Of a stretch of DNA of 64,000 bases, positions 43,938 through 53,196 are shown one piece after another; position 1 is the first letter of the stretch; every line of letters begins with the position of its first letter. A program made the position numbers and the translations under genes. Under the pieces are notes generated by a model. That model was not told the origin of the DNA. It was given only the letters and a program-made list of their open reading frames with translations, and ran no database searches. This stretch comes from Streptomyces sp. 846.5 (GTDB lineage Bacteria > Actinomycetota > Actinomycetes > Streptomycetales > Streptomycetaceae), in contig NZ_SOBN01000003.1 in the NCBI RefSeq assembly GCF_004365705.1, positions 434,001 to 498,000 of the forward strand, in the 5' to 3' direction.

Positions 43938-44690
43938 GTGTACCCGACGCGCCCCCGCAGTTCTCTCCGGACCGCCGTGGTGTGGGAGGTGGTAAGCGCC
44001 GCCCTCGCCCGTAGGGCGGAGGAGCTGGGGCGGCCGGTGCTGGACGTGCTGGACACCGGTGGCGGCACCGGCAACTTCGCCGTGCCGGTGGCCCGGCTCG
44101 GTCACCGGGTCACCGTGGTGGACCCCAGTCCGGACGCGCTGTTCGCGCTTGAGCGGCGGGCCGCCGAGGCCGAGGTGACCGACCTGGTGCGGGCGCTGCA
44201 GGGGGACACCCAGACCCTCGCCGAGCTGGTCGAGCCGGACAGCGTCGACGCGGTGCTCTGCCACGGCGTCCTGGAGGTCGTGGACGACCCGGCCGAAGCG
44301 CTGGGCCAGATCACCGCGGGGCTGCGGAAGGGCGGCCTGGTCAGCCTGCTGGCGGCCAACCGCAACGGCGCCGTGCTCGCCCGGGCCATCGCCGGCCACT
44401 TCGCCGAGGCCCGCACCGTCCTGGACGACCCGGACGGGCGCTGGGGCGGCAACGACCCGATGCCCCGCCGCTTCACCGTCGAGGAGCTGCGCGCGCTGGC
44501 CGAGGGCGCGGGTCTGCGGGTCGCCGAGGTGCACGGCGTCCGGATCTTCGCCGACCTGGTCCCCGGGGTGCTGGTGGACACCGAGCCCGGCTCGGTGGAG
44601 GCACTGCTCGCCCTGGAGCAGGCGGCCGCCGCCCAGCCCGCGTTCCACGCCATCGCCACCCAGCTGCATCTGCTCGCCGAACTGGACTGA
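43938..44690 (+). CDS. Class I SAM-dependent methyltransferase
   Basis: 250 residues, Rossmann fold: motif I VLDTGGGTGNFAVPVARLG, acidic VVDPSP at the end of strand 2, motif III-like AVLCHGVLEVVDDP. GTG start with GAGGAG eight nt upstream. The architecture is that of SmtA/CmoM-like enzymes, which modify tRNA or small molecules; the substrate is unknown. It is 42 nt after the HEPN gene and may be in the same operon. Confidence 0.88.
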   Translation: MYPTRPRSSLRTAVVWEVVSAALARRAEELGRPVLDVLDTGGGTGNFAVPVARLGHRVTVVDPSPDALFALERRAAEAEVTDLVRALQGDTQTLAELVEPDSVDAVLCHGVLEVVDDPAEALGQITAGLRKGGLVSLLAANRNGAVLARAIAGHFAEARTVLDDPDGRWGGNDPMPRRFTVEELRALAEGAGLRVAEVHGVRIFADLVPGVLVDTEPGSVEALLALEQAAAAQPAFHAIATQLHLLAELD

Positions 44691-44796
44691 CGCCGTCGCG
44701 CACCTCACATCGGGGTTCACAGCGACCTTGGAAACTTCGGTGCCCTTCCGGCCGTTCAAGGGTTGGCTCCGATGACGCACCGTGCCCCAAATCAGC

Positions 44797-44896
44797 ACGG
44801 TCGACCGTATGATTCGGGTAAAGCCAGCAAGGCATGACAGACCTGCCAGTGGGGCATATGGACCACAAGCGGGATCCAGGGAGGACTGTCAGTCCT
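44797..44896 (+). promoter_or_regulatory. Leader of DUF3040 gene with two palindromes
   Basis: ACGGTCGACCGT (44797-44808) is a perfect 12-bp palindrome and AGGACTG-T-CAGTCCT (44882-44896) a perfect 7+7 one. Both lie in the ~250-nt space before the DUF3040 start. They could be operators or a small mRNA hairpin; I see no gene in this gap. Confidence 0.5.
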
Positions 44897-44944
44897 GACG
44901 GGGACGGCGGCGGTCGCCAGCAGCGACCAGAGTAGGAGGACGAC

Positions 44945-45331
44945 GTGCCGCTCTCGGAGCACGAGCAGCGTCTGCTCGAGCAGATGGAGCGAGCGCTGTA
45001 CGCCGAGGACCCCAAGTTCGCGACAGCGCTTGAAGGTACGGGCCTGCGCGCCCGTAGCCGCCGTACGGTCTACGCCGCCTCGGCGGGTTTCGTCGTAGGC
45101 GTGGCCCTGCTCATGGGTGTCGCCGTCACCGGGCTCTGGTGGATGGGCGTGGTGGGGTTCGCGGTCATGCTGGCCTGTGCCGCGATCGCGTTCACCGCCT
45201 GGCGCCGGGCCCCCAGGATCGGTGTCGCCGACCCCCGCACCGGGGCGCCGCTGCGCAGGCGGAAGACGGGCGTGGTGGACCGCATGGAGCAGCGCTGGCA
45301 GCGCCGCCACGACGAGCAGCGCGGGGCCTGA
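44945..45331 (+). CDS. DUF3040 domain-containing membrane protein
   Basis: 128 residues. N-terminal MPLSEHEQRLLEQMERALYAEDPKFA is the DUF3040 hallmark; two membrane helices (FVVGVALLMGVAVTGLWW and VVGFAVMLACAAIAFTAW) and a basic C-terminal tail follow. GTG start behind a strong GGAGGA. Function unknown; its conserved position near the dcw cluster suggests an envelope or division link, as inference. Confidence 0.9.
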   Translation: MPLSEHEQRLLEQMERALYAEDPKFATALEGTGLRARSRRTVYAASAGFVVGVALLMGVAVTGLWWMGVVGFAVMLACAAIAFTAWRRAPRIGVADPRTGAPLRRRKTGVVDRMEQRWQRRHDEQRGA

Positions 45332-45363
45332 CCGGCCGGACGCACTGACAGCGAAAGCAGAGG

Positions 45364-45407
45364 GATGGGCCGGGGCCGACAGCGGAAGCTGTCGGCCCCG
45401 GCCCATC
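45364..45407. terminator. Bidirectional terminator between DUF3040 and transglutaminase genes
   Basis: A 19-bp perfect stem (45364-45382 with 45389-45407) and six-nt loop lie 32 nt after one stop and four nt from the other. No T run, as usual at this GC. Confidence 0.88.
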
Positions 45408-45411
45408 TATC

Positions 45412-47865
45412 TCACTGCTCCTCGCTGTCCTCCGCCCGGCGCCGGTGCAGGAGTCCCCGCGCCAGTCCCCCCGCCCGGTCCGCCAGTGACTGCCAGCCCT
45501 CCCGCAGCCCGCGGACCAGCCGGGCCGAGGACGGCGGGAAGAGCACGGCGCGGACCCGTACCGCGGGGCGGGCGGAGGCGCGCAGCCCGTGCCGGACCGC
45601 CCTGACGTCCTGGCGCAGCGCCGTCGGCGGCTCCGACCGGGGCGCGTAGAGCACCTGTTCGGTGGCCAGCGCCAGCCGTCCGGCCGCGGCCTTCGGCTCC
45701 TCCTCCAGGGCGCCCAGCTCGACGATCCTGGCCACGGTGCGCCGGGGCGTCTCCGCCTCGTCCGGCGGGATGCCGAGGTCCCAGGCGGAGTCGATCATCT
45801 CGCGCCAGACCGAGAGCACCTGCTGGTCGCTCAGTTCCAGGCCGCCGCCACCGCGCCCGGAGGCGGGGAGGCCGCCCGGAGCGCCGGATCCGCCGGAGCC
45901 GCGCGGCCCCCGGCGGCGCAGTCTGACGCTGCGGGCCCGCAGCCGCCACAGCATCGGCGTGAGCAGCAGCAGGACCAGCAGTCCGGCCAGCGCCAGACCG
46001 GTCAGCTCCAGCGGGGTCGGCGTGGACGAGGTGGCGCCGGTGCCCGCCGTGCCGGTGGCGGACTCCTGGCCGCAGAAGCCCGCCCTGCGCTCCTGGACCG
46101 GGCAGCCGGCGCTGGCGCTGGTGCTCGATCCGGCGGCGATGGTGGCCTGCGCGGTCGCGGTGCTGGGGGCGGAGGTGCCGCCGGTGGTGGTGGCCACCGT
46201 GTAGTCGGGGGTGAAGCCCACGTGCGGGGTCGGCTCGAAGCGCAGCCAGCCCACGCCGGCGAAGTAGAGCTCGGGCCAGGCGTGGGCGTTCTTGGTGCCG
46301 ACCTGCCAGCTGCCGTCCGACTGGCGCTCGCCGGGGGTGAAGCCGATGGCGACCCGGGCCGGGATGCCCAGCGAGCGGGCCATCGCGGCCATGGTCCCGG
46401 CGAAGTGGACGCAGAAGCCCTTGCGGTTGCGCAGGAAGTCCACCATGGCGTTGCTGCTGGTGTCGTCCTTCACGGTGGTGTCGTAGGTGAAGCCGCCGGT
46501 GGTGGTGAACCAGTTCTGCAGCGCCACCGCCTTGTCGTAGACGGTCGTGGCCCCGTGGGTCACCGAGATCGCGGTGTCGCGGATCACGGTGGGGAAGTTC
46601 TTCGGCAGCGCCAGATAGGTCTTGGTGATGTCCGCCGGGGGCGCCCCGGCCGCCCTGAGCGCGTCCTCGGTCGGCTTCAACGCCATGCTGTTGACGGTGT
46701 ACTGGAGGCCGCCCGCGTTCTGGCCGCCGTCGCCGATCAGGGTCCGGCCCTCGGGCTCGTACTTCCAGTCGCCGGCCACCTGGACCGAGGTCGCCGGATA
46801 GGGCATCGGCAGCCACTGCTGGACGTAGCCGGACTGGGTGCTGACCTGGGTCTGCACCGCCGACTCGGGCGTGTTGTTGTCCAGGCCGGTCGGGTACGGC
46901 AGCGGGTTGGGGACGGACTGGACCTGGTGCTCGCTGGGGGTCCAGGCGACGCCGTTGAAGTCGTCCAGGTCGACGATCCGCAGGTACTGGTCGCCGGGGT
47001 TCTGGGCGCTGCTGGTGTAGGTGAGGATGTTGACGTTGGTGCTCTTGTTGAGCGAGGCGCCCAGCGAGGCCAGCGGGTTGACGGCGGTGATGATGTCGCC
47101 GTTGGCGCCGATCCCGCCGCCGCCGTGCCCGAACCTGCCGACCAGGCCGGTGCCGAGACCGGGCAGGGCCAGCGGCAGCAGCAGCCCGATGGCCAGGGCG
47201 GCCCCGGCGATGCGGTAGCCGGTGCTGCTGAGCGGGTTTCCGCCGGTGGTCCCGGCGAGGGTGGCGGGTGTGCCGTGGAAGACCCGGCCCCAGCGGGACA
47301 GCCGGTCCTGGCCCTCGGCCATCAGCAGCGACAGGTAGCCGAAGGCGGACAGCAGGAAGTACAGCCACACCGCGCCGTGCGGGTGCAGTCCGGTGCCGAC
47401 CGAGTACAGCGCCAGCAGCGGCAGCCCGGCCAGGGCCACCCGCTGGTAGGTGGCCGCCAGCAGGTCCACCAGCAGGCCGATCAGCACCACCGAGCCGACC
47501 AGGATCAGCCGCAGCCCCTGATGGGCCGGGGCCGGGGCCGCGTACTGGCCCATGTCGGTGATGCCGTCGCCGATCTCGCCGGTCAGCGTCTGCCAGGCCC
47601 CGGGGCCCGGCAGTATCCCGCCGACGGCGGTGCCGCTCGCGTAGAACAGCGTCAGCAGCAGCACGACCAGCAGCAGTTGCGCCAGCGGGACCAGCGGCCG
47701 CGGCACCGAGAGCCGGCGCAGCCCCAGCCCGGCCGAGGTGACCAGCACGATCACGAACCCGGCCTGGACCAGCCAGTACGCGGGGGAGATCAGCGGCCAC
47801 AGGCACAGCGCCGTGAGCAGCGTCGCGGCGGCGCCGGAGAAGGCGATCCGGGTACGCCCGTTCAT
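45412..47865 (-). CDS. Transglutaminase-like (TgpA) membrane protein
   Basis: 817 residues. A cluster of membrane helices occupies residues 1 to about 215 and an extracellular transglutaminase-core domain follows. Catalytic Cys in RKGFCVHFAGTMAAMARSLG and His in NAHAWPELYF are present; the usual Asp position reads FEPTP (Glu). Another helix (LTGLALAGLLVLLLLTPMLW) and a cytoplasmic C-terminal domain end the protein. TgpA proteins are often essential but their substrate is unknown. ATG 47865 overlaps the DUF58 stop by four nt and has GGAGGG upstream; the longer frame is only a shadow. Confidence 0.9.
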   Translation of the reverse strand: MNGRTRIAFSGAAATLLTALCLWPLISPAYWLVQAGFVIVLVTSAGLGLRRLSVPRPLVPLAQLLLVVLLLTLFYASGTAVGGILPGPGAWQTLTGEIGDGITDMGQYAAPAPAHQGLRLILVGSVVLIGLLVDLLAATYQRVALAGLPLLALYSVGTGLHPHGAVWLYFLLSAFGYLSLLMAEGQDRLSRWGRVFHGTPATLAGTTGGNPLSSTGYRIAGAALAIGLLLPLALPGLGTGLVGRFGHGGGGIGANGDIITAVNPLASLGASLNKSTNVNILTYTSSAQNPGDQYLRIVDLDDFNGVAWTPSEHQVQSVPNPLPYPTGLDNNTPESAVQTQVSTQSGYVQQWLPMPYPATSVQVAGDWKYEPEGRTLIGDGGQNAGGLQYTVNSMALKPTEDALRAAGAPPADITKTYLALPKNFPTVIRDTAISVTHGATTVYDKAVALQNWFTTTGGFTYDTTVKDDTSSNAMVDFLRNRKGFCVHFAGTMAAMARSLGIPARVAIGFTPGERQSDGSWQVGTKNAHAWPELYFAGVGWLRFEPTPHVGFTPDYTVATTTGGTSAPSTATAQATIAAGSSTSASAGCPVQERRAGFCGQESATGTAGTGATSSTPTPLELTGLALAGLLVLLLLTPMLWRLRARSVRLRRRGPRGSGGSGAPGGLPASGRGGGGLELSDQQVLSVWREMIDSAWDLGIPPDEAETPRRTVARIVELGALEEEPKAAAGRLALATEQVLYAPRSEPPTALRQDVRAVRHGLRASARPAVRVRAVLFPPSSARLVRGLREGWQSLADRAGGLARGLLHRRRAEDSEEQ

Positions 47866-49289
47866 GCGAGGTCCCTCCCTGATTCCTGGAAAGGCTGGGC
47901 CTTCGGGAAAGGCTGGGGTTCCTGCAAGGGCTCGGCCCGTTGGAAGGGCTCGGCGGGCTGGAACGATCCGGTGACGACGGAGCGGTCGGCCCGGGCCCAC
48001 AGCTCGGGGAGCGAGTCGCCGGAGCCGGCCGCCAGCACGTTCCAGCCGGCCTCGCGGAGCAGCCGGACCTGGTCGGACCGGTCCGGTCCGGGGCCGGCCG
48101 GTGCGGCGGCGTCCGCCGTCTGCCCGCGCAGGGTCCAGCTCGGGCTGTCCAGCAGTACCGCGACGGCGGTCGCGGTGCGCCTGCGCAACCGGGACAGCTC
48201 GGCCAGCTGCTCGTCGTCCAGCGACCCGAGCAGGGCCACGACCAGGCCCTCGCCGCCGAGCCTGAGCACCTCCTCGGCCCGGGCCAGGCCCTGGCCGTCG
48301 GAGAGCTGCACCATCGCCAGGGTGTCGAGCAGCAGCCCGGCCGCCTCCTCGGAGGCCCCGCCGAGCCCGCTGCCGCCGGCCCCGGTGACCGCGTCCCCGG
48401 TGTCGGTGAGCAGCCGTACCGCGTAGCCGCGCTCCAGCAGGTGCAGGCTGATCGAGGCGGCGGCGCTGACGGCCCATTCGAACGAGGACGCCGGACCGTT
48501 GCCCCGGTGGCCCGCGGCCCGGGTGTCCAGCAGCACGGTGGCCCGGCTGCGGAGCGGCTGCTCCTCGCGACGGACCATCAGTTCGCCGTACTTGGCGGTG
48601 GAGCGCCAGTGCACCCGGCGCAGGTCGTCGCCGTGCCGGTACTCGCGCGGCACCACGTCGTCCTCGCCGGCCAGGGCGACGGCCCTGGAGTGGCTGTCGC
48701 CGTAGCCGGTCCACTCGCCGGTGAGCTTGACCGCCGCCAGCCGCTGCACCTGGGGGACCACGGTGAGGGTGTCGGAGGCGGTGAACGAGCGGGTCAGCTC
48801 GCACAGTCCGAAGGGGTCCCCGAGCCGCAGCTGCAGCGGGCCCAGCGGATAGCGGCCGCGCAGGTCGGAGCGGACCCGGTAGGACACCTCGCGGTGCCCG
48901 CGCGGCTCCACCCGGTCCAGCACGAAGCGCGGACGCGGCCCGAGCACGTACGGGACCTTGTCCTCCAGCATCAGCAGCCCGGTGGGCACCCGGGAGACGT
49001 TGTCGACCCGCAGGTGCACCCTGGCCTCCTGCCCGGCCGGGGCGCGCGAGGGCGACAGCCGCCGCCCGCTGGCGACCCGGTACCGGGTGCGCATCAGCAT
49101 CAGCACGCTGACCAGCGGGAGCGCGGCGAGCAGCAGGGCGATCTTCAGCAGGGCGGGCTGGCCGAGAACGTAGGCGCAGAGCGCGGCGGTGATCCCGGCG
49201 GCGAGGAAGGAGCGGCCCCGGGTGGTCAGTCCGCGCATGCCGGTGCGGAAGGTGCTGCCCGGCGCCTTGTTCGGCGCGGCAGTGGGCAT
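47862..49289 (-). CDS. DUF58 domain-containing protein
   Basis: 475 residues. Two membrane helices near residues 25-65, then a beta-domain and the DUF58/vWA-like core with REYRHGDDLRRVHWRSTAKYGELMVR broken over two motifs and VLLDTRAAGHRG. It is the middle gene of MoxR-DUF58-TgpA, a widely conserved set. The C-terminal tail has short repeats of the form (A/E/Q)PFQ or PFP. One nt separates it from the MoxR stop. Confidence 0.9.
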   Translation of the reverse strand: MPTAAPNKAPGSTFRTGMRGLTTRGRSFLAAGITAALCAYVLGQPALLKIALLLAALPLVSVLMLMRTRYRVASGRRLSPSRAPAGQEARVHLRVDNVSRVPTGLLMLEDKVPYVLGPRPRFVLDRVEPRGHREVSYRVRSDLRGRYPLGPLQLRLGDPFGLCELTRSFTASDTLTVVPQVQRLAAVKLTGEWTGYGDSHSRAVALAGEDDVVPREYRHGDDLRRVHWRSTAKYGELMVRREEQPLRSRATVLLDTRAAGHRGNGPASSFEWAVSAAASISLHLLERGYAVRLLTDTGDAVTGAGGSGLGGASEEAAGLLLDTLAMVQLSDGQGLARAEEVLRLGGEGLVVALLGSLDDEQLAELSRLRRRTATAVAVLLDSPSWTLRGQTADAAAPAGPGPDRSDQVRLLREAGWNVLAAGSGDSLPELWARADRSVVTGSFQPAEPFQRAEPLQEPQPFPKAQPFQESGRDLA

Positions 49290-49290
49290 G

Positions 49291-50325
<1,035 letters not shown>

Positions 50326-50459
50326 CCGGTTACTCCTTGGCCCGTGTACGGGGCCTTGACCGGGCTGCAGGAAGTGCGCAAGCCGCGGTCCGGGCCCCTC
50401 CGTGTGCGTCGACACGGCAGATGCATTGTTCCCTGTTCGGACCGACTACGTCACTCGAC

Positions 50460-50505
50460 CGGACGAATAGCACCTCAATCTTCTCGTTATTCGTCCGTTA
50501 CGGAC
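50460..50505 (-). promoter_or_regulatory. Inverted repeats in the MoxR operon upstream region
   Basis: CGGACGAATA (50460-50469) pairs with TATTCGTCCG (50488-50497) over an 18-nt spacer. The right arm also forms GTCCG-TTA-CGGAC (50493-50505). The stretch is AT-rich for this genome. It lies between the carbonic anhydrase stop and the MoxR start and is a likely regulator or promoter site. Confidence 0.55.
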
Positions 50506-50552
50506 CAGTAATCAGACGCCAGGAGGGGCATTCACTCTCTGTCATGGTTCGG

Positions 50553-51104
50553 TCAGGGCTGGATCTCGCGGAGCAGACCGGTGGTCACGTCGAAGACGAA
50601 CCCCCGGATGTCCTCGCGGTGCAGCAGGAACGGGGAGGTGCGGACCCGGGCCATGGACTGGCGAACGTCCTGCTCCAGGTCGGTGAAGGACTCCAGGGCC
50701 CAGGACGGCCTGATCCCGACCTCGTCCTCCAGTTCGCGCCGGAAGTCCTCGGTGAGGCTGAGCAGACCGCAGCCGGTGTGGTGGATCAGCGCTATCGATC
50801 GGGTGCCCAGCGCGCGCTGGCTGACGGTGAGTGAGCGGATGGTGTCGTCGGTGACCACGCCGCCCGCGTTGCGGATGACATGGCAGTCGCCGAGCTGCAG
50901 GCCCAGCGCGGCGTGCACGTCCAGGCGGGCGTCCATGCAGGCGACCACGGCGACGTGCTGGACCGGACGGGCGTCCATGCCGCCGTCGCGGTAGCCCGCG
51001 GCGTAGTCGCGGTTGCGGGCGACGAAGCTGTCGATGATGGAGGGCGGAGTGGCCTCGGCGGACGCAGCGGCCTGGGCAGTGGGCAGGTCGGGGGTCGTGG
51101 TCAT
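50553..51104 (-). CDS. Beta-carbonic anhydrase
   Basis: 183 residues. Zinc ligands Cys56 and Asp58 with Arg60 (ACMDARLD) and His109/Cys112 (HHTGC); NAGGVVTDDTIRSL is also typical. It interconverts CO2 and bicarbonate. ATG 51104 is the start because TAACGT ends seven nt before it (possible leaderless mRNA) and upstream codons are not conserved. Divergent from the dcw promoter. Confidence 0.93.
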   Translation of the reverse strand: MTTTPDLPTAQAAASAEATPPSIIDSFVARNRDYAAGYRDGGMDARPVQHVAVVACMDARLDVHAALGLQLGDCHVIRNAGGVVTDDTIRSLTVSQRALGTRSIALIHHTGCGLLSLTEDFRRELEDEVGIRPSWALESFTDLEQDVRQSMARVRTSPFLLHREDIRGFVFDVTTGLLREIQP

Positions 51105-51351
51105 ACCTCTGACGTTAGTGGGAAACGCCTGTGGCGCCAGCTTCGGACCGGTGCACGGAACGGCGCTGTGACGCACCCCATACGCGCACGGGCGGGGTCG
51201 GCGGGCCTGCTCCATTCGCGTGATCTTCGTCCTGGAGGGGTGGTGCGAGGGTCGCGCACCGGCGTGGCGCGCCCTCCGGCGGCCTCAGGAAATGCAGGCT
51301 GACCTGCAGGTTAATCGGCGTGCGCCGGGGGGCGTGCGCCGTCGCATCCGA
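51105..51351. other. Divergent intergenic region, carbonic anhydrase/rsmH
   Basis: The gap from 51105 to 51573 holds no gene. Apart from the carbonic anhydrase -10 (51112-51117) it contains a small palindrome GCAGG-CTGA-CCTGC (51295-51308) and then the rsmH promoter. No mraZ gene is present where many bacteria have it. Confidence 0.7.
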
Positions 51352-51379
51352 TTGACCGGGGGACGCCGTGGAGTAAAGT
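51352..51379 (+). promoter_or_regulatory. Predicted dcw promoter (HrdB-type)
   Basis: TTGACC (51352-51357), 16-nt spacer, TAAAGT (51374-51379): close to the housekeeping sigma consensus. It would give a 5' leader of about 190 nt before rsmH. Confidence 0.7.
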
Positions 51380-51573
51380 GACGCGACGTTCGGCGCAGGG
51401 TTCCCACAACGGCGCGGAACGCACGCTTCCCCTCGCCCGCACGACGCGCACGTACCGGCCCGGCCTCCACCCGCTCCTTACCCGCTGCCGCCCCTTCCCC
51501 GGCGGCAGAGGGTTCCTTCCCCAAGGCGAGCGGGCGGGGACCAGGCGGCACGTGCCCCCATGAGAGGTACCCA

Positions 51574-52545
51574 TTGAGCAGCGGCCCGGAGGCCAAGCAC
51601 GTCCCGGTGATGCTCCAGAGGTGCCTGGACGTCCTCGCCCCGGCGCTGACCGCGCCCGGGGCGGTCGTCGTCGACGCCACCCTCGGGCTCGGCGGCCACA
51701 GCGAGGCACTGCTCCGCACGTTCCCCGAGGCCAGGCTGGTCGCCGTCGACCGCGACCCGGCGGCACTGCGACTGGCGGGGGAGCGGCTGGCCCCGTTCGG
51801 GGAGCGCGCGACCCTGGTGCACGCCGTCTACGACGAGATCCCCCAGGTGCTGGCGGACCTCGGCATCGAACGGATCCAGGGCGCCCTGTTCGATCTGGGG
51901 GTCTCCTCGATGCAGCTGGACGAGGCCGACCGCGGCTTCGCCTACGCCCAGGACGCGCCGCTGGACATGCGGATGGACCAGACGACCGGCATCAGCGCCG
52001 CCGAGGTGCTCAACACCTACTCCCACGGCGATCTGGCCCGGATCCTCAAGGTCTACGGCGAGGAGCGCTTCGCCGGGAAGATCGCCTCGGTGATCCTGCG
52101 CGAGCGCGAGCGGGAACCGTTCAGCAACAGCGCGCGTCTAGTGGAACTGGTGCGCAATGCCATTCCCGCGGCGACCCGCCGTACCGGCGGCAACCCGGCG
52201 AAGCGCACCTTCCAGGCCCTGCGGATCGAGGTCAACGGGGAGCTCTCGGTCCTGGAACGCGCCATCCCCGGCGCCCTGGACGTGCTCGCGGTCGGCGGCC
52301 GAATCGCCGTCATGTCGTACCACTCGCTGGAGGATCGGCTGGTCAAGCAGTTCTTTGCAGCCGGTGCGACCGCCACGGCGCCGCCCGGGCTGCCGATCGT
52401 CCCGGAGGAGCACCAGCCCCGGCTGAAGCTGCTCACCCGGGGGGCGGAACAGGCGACAGAACAGGAAATCGCTGAGAACCGCCGCGCCACACCCGTTCGA
52501 CTGCGTGCGGCGGAGAGAATCAGACCGTCCGTCAGGCAGGGCTAG
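51574..52545 (+). CDS. rsmH: 16S rRNA (cytosine1402-N4)-methyltransferase
   Basis: 323 residues. AdoMet site [47 protein letters not shown], and the C-terminal [15 protein letters not shown]. It methylates C1402 in the ribosomal P site. TTG start with GAGAGG seven nt upstream. First gene of the dcw cluster here. Confidence 0.96.
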   Translation: MSSGPEAKHVPVMLQRCLDVLAPALTAPGAVVVDATLGLGGHSEALLRTFPEARLVAVDRDPAALRLAGERLAPFGERATLVHAVYDEIPQVLADLGIERIQGALFDLGVSSMQLDEADRGFAYAQDAPLDMRMDQTTGISAAEVLNTYSHGDLARILKVYGEERFAGKIASVILREREREPFSNSARLVELVRNAIPAATRRTGGNPAKRTFQALRIEVNGELSVLERAIPGALDVLAVGGRIAVMSYHSLEDRLVKQFFAAGATATAPPGLPIVPEEHQPRLKLLTRGAEQATEQEIAENRRATPVRLRAAERIRPSVRQG

Positions 52546-52562
52546 GCGCAGCGAAGGAGCGG

Positions 52563-53180
52563 ATGCAGGTGGTGGCTCTCGGAAGAGTCGCGGGGGTGAC
52601 CTCCCCGGCCCGCCGGCGGACCGCGACAGTGCGCCGGTCGGCCGGACGGGGGCCGTTCGCGGCGCTGGTCGTGCTGATACTCACCGGCGGCCTGATCGCG
52701 CTGCTGCTGCTGAACACCGCCCTCAACCAGGGCTCCTTCCAGCTCACCAAGCTCCAGCAGCAGACCAACCGGCTGACCGACGAACGGCAGGGGCTGCAGC
52801 AGCAGATCGGGGCCTGGTCGGCGCCCGACGCCCTGTCCGCGCGCGCCCGGCAGCTGGGCATGGTGCCGGGCGGCAACCCGGCGTTCCTGCGCGACGACGG
52901 TACGGTGCAGGGCAGCCCGACCCCGATCGCCGCCGCCGCGGTCCCACAGGTGGCGCAGCCGACCGCAGGCCCGTCGGCCAGCGCGAGCCCGAAGCCGAGC
53001 GCGACGGCCAAGACCGGCGCCACCACCGGTGTCAGCGCCGGTGCGACGGGTGCAGCCGCCACCGCCGGCACAACCGCCTTCAAACAGGGCATCCGAACCA
53101 GTACCAGCGCCAGCAGCAAACCAAGCGCCAAATCGTCCAGCACGCCGCCCTCCAGCACGCCGACCGGCACCGCCCACTGA
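52563..53180 (+). CDS. ftsL: Cell division protein FtsL-like, long Ala/Ser/Thr tail
   Basis: 205 residues. A basic cytoplasmic N-terminus is followed by one membrane helix (AALVVLILTGGLIALLLLNT) and a coiled coil (FQLTKLQQQTNRLTDERQGL). The coiled coil ends in ALSARARQLGMVP, the usual FtsL/DivIC end. The remaining ~100 residues are Ala/Ser/Thr/Pro/Lys-rich and disordered. It bridges FtsQ, FtsB-like proteins and FtsI in the divisome. AAGGAG precedes the ATG; 16 nt to ftsI. Confidence 0.9.
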   Translation: MQVVALGRVAGVTSPARRRTATVRRSAGRGPFAALVVLILTGGLIALLLLNTALNQGSFQLTKLQQQTNRLTDERQGLQQQIGAWSAPDALSARARQLGMVPGGNPAFLRDDGTVQGSPTPIAAAAVPQVAQPTAGPSASASPKPSATAKTGATTGVSAGATGAAATAGTTAFKQGIRTSTSASSKPSAKSSSTPPSSTPTGTAH

Positions 53181-53196
53181 CGGGGAGACAGCAGCC

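Noticed and set aside
45589-48426. 945-residue open frame on the + strand
   Set aside because: Antisense shadow of the TgpA and DUF58 genes, both of which have full domain motifs.
45412-48804. 1130-residue version of the TgpA gene
   Set aside because: Residues before 47865 are a shadow of DUF58; the ATG at 47865 has a good ribosome-binding site and overlaps the DUF58 stop.
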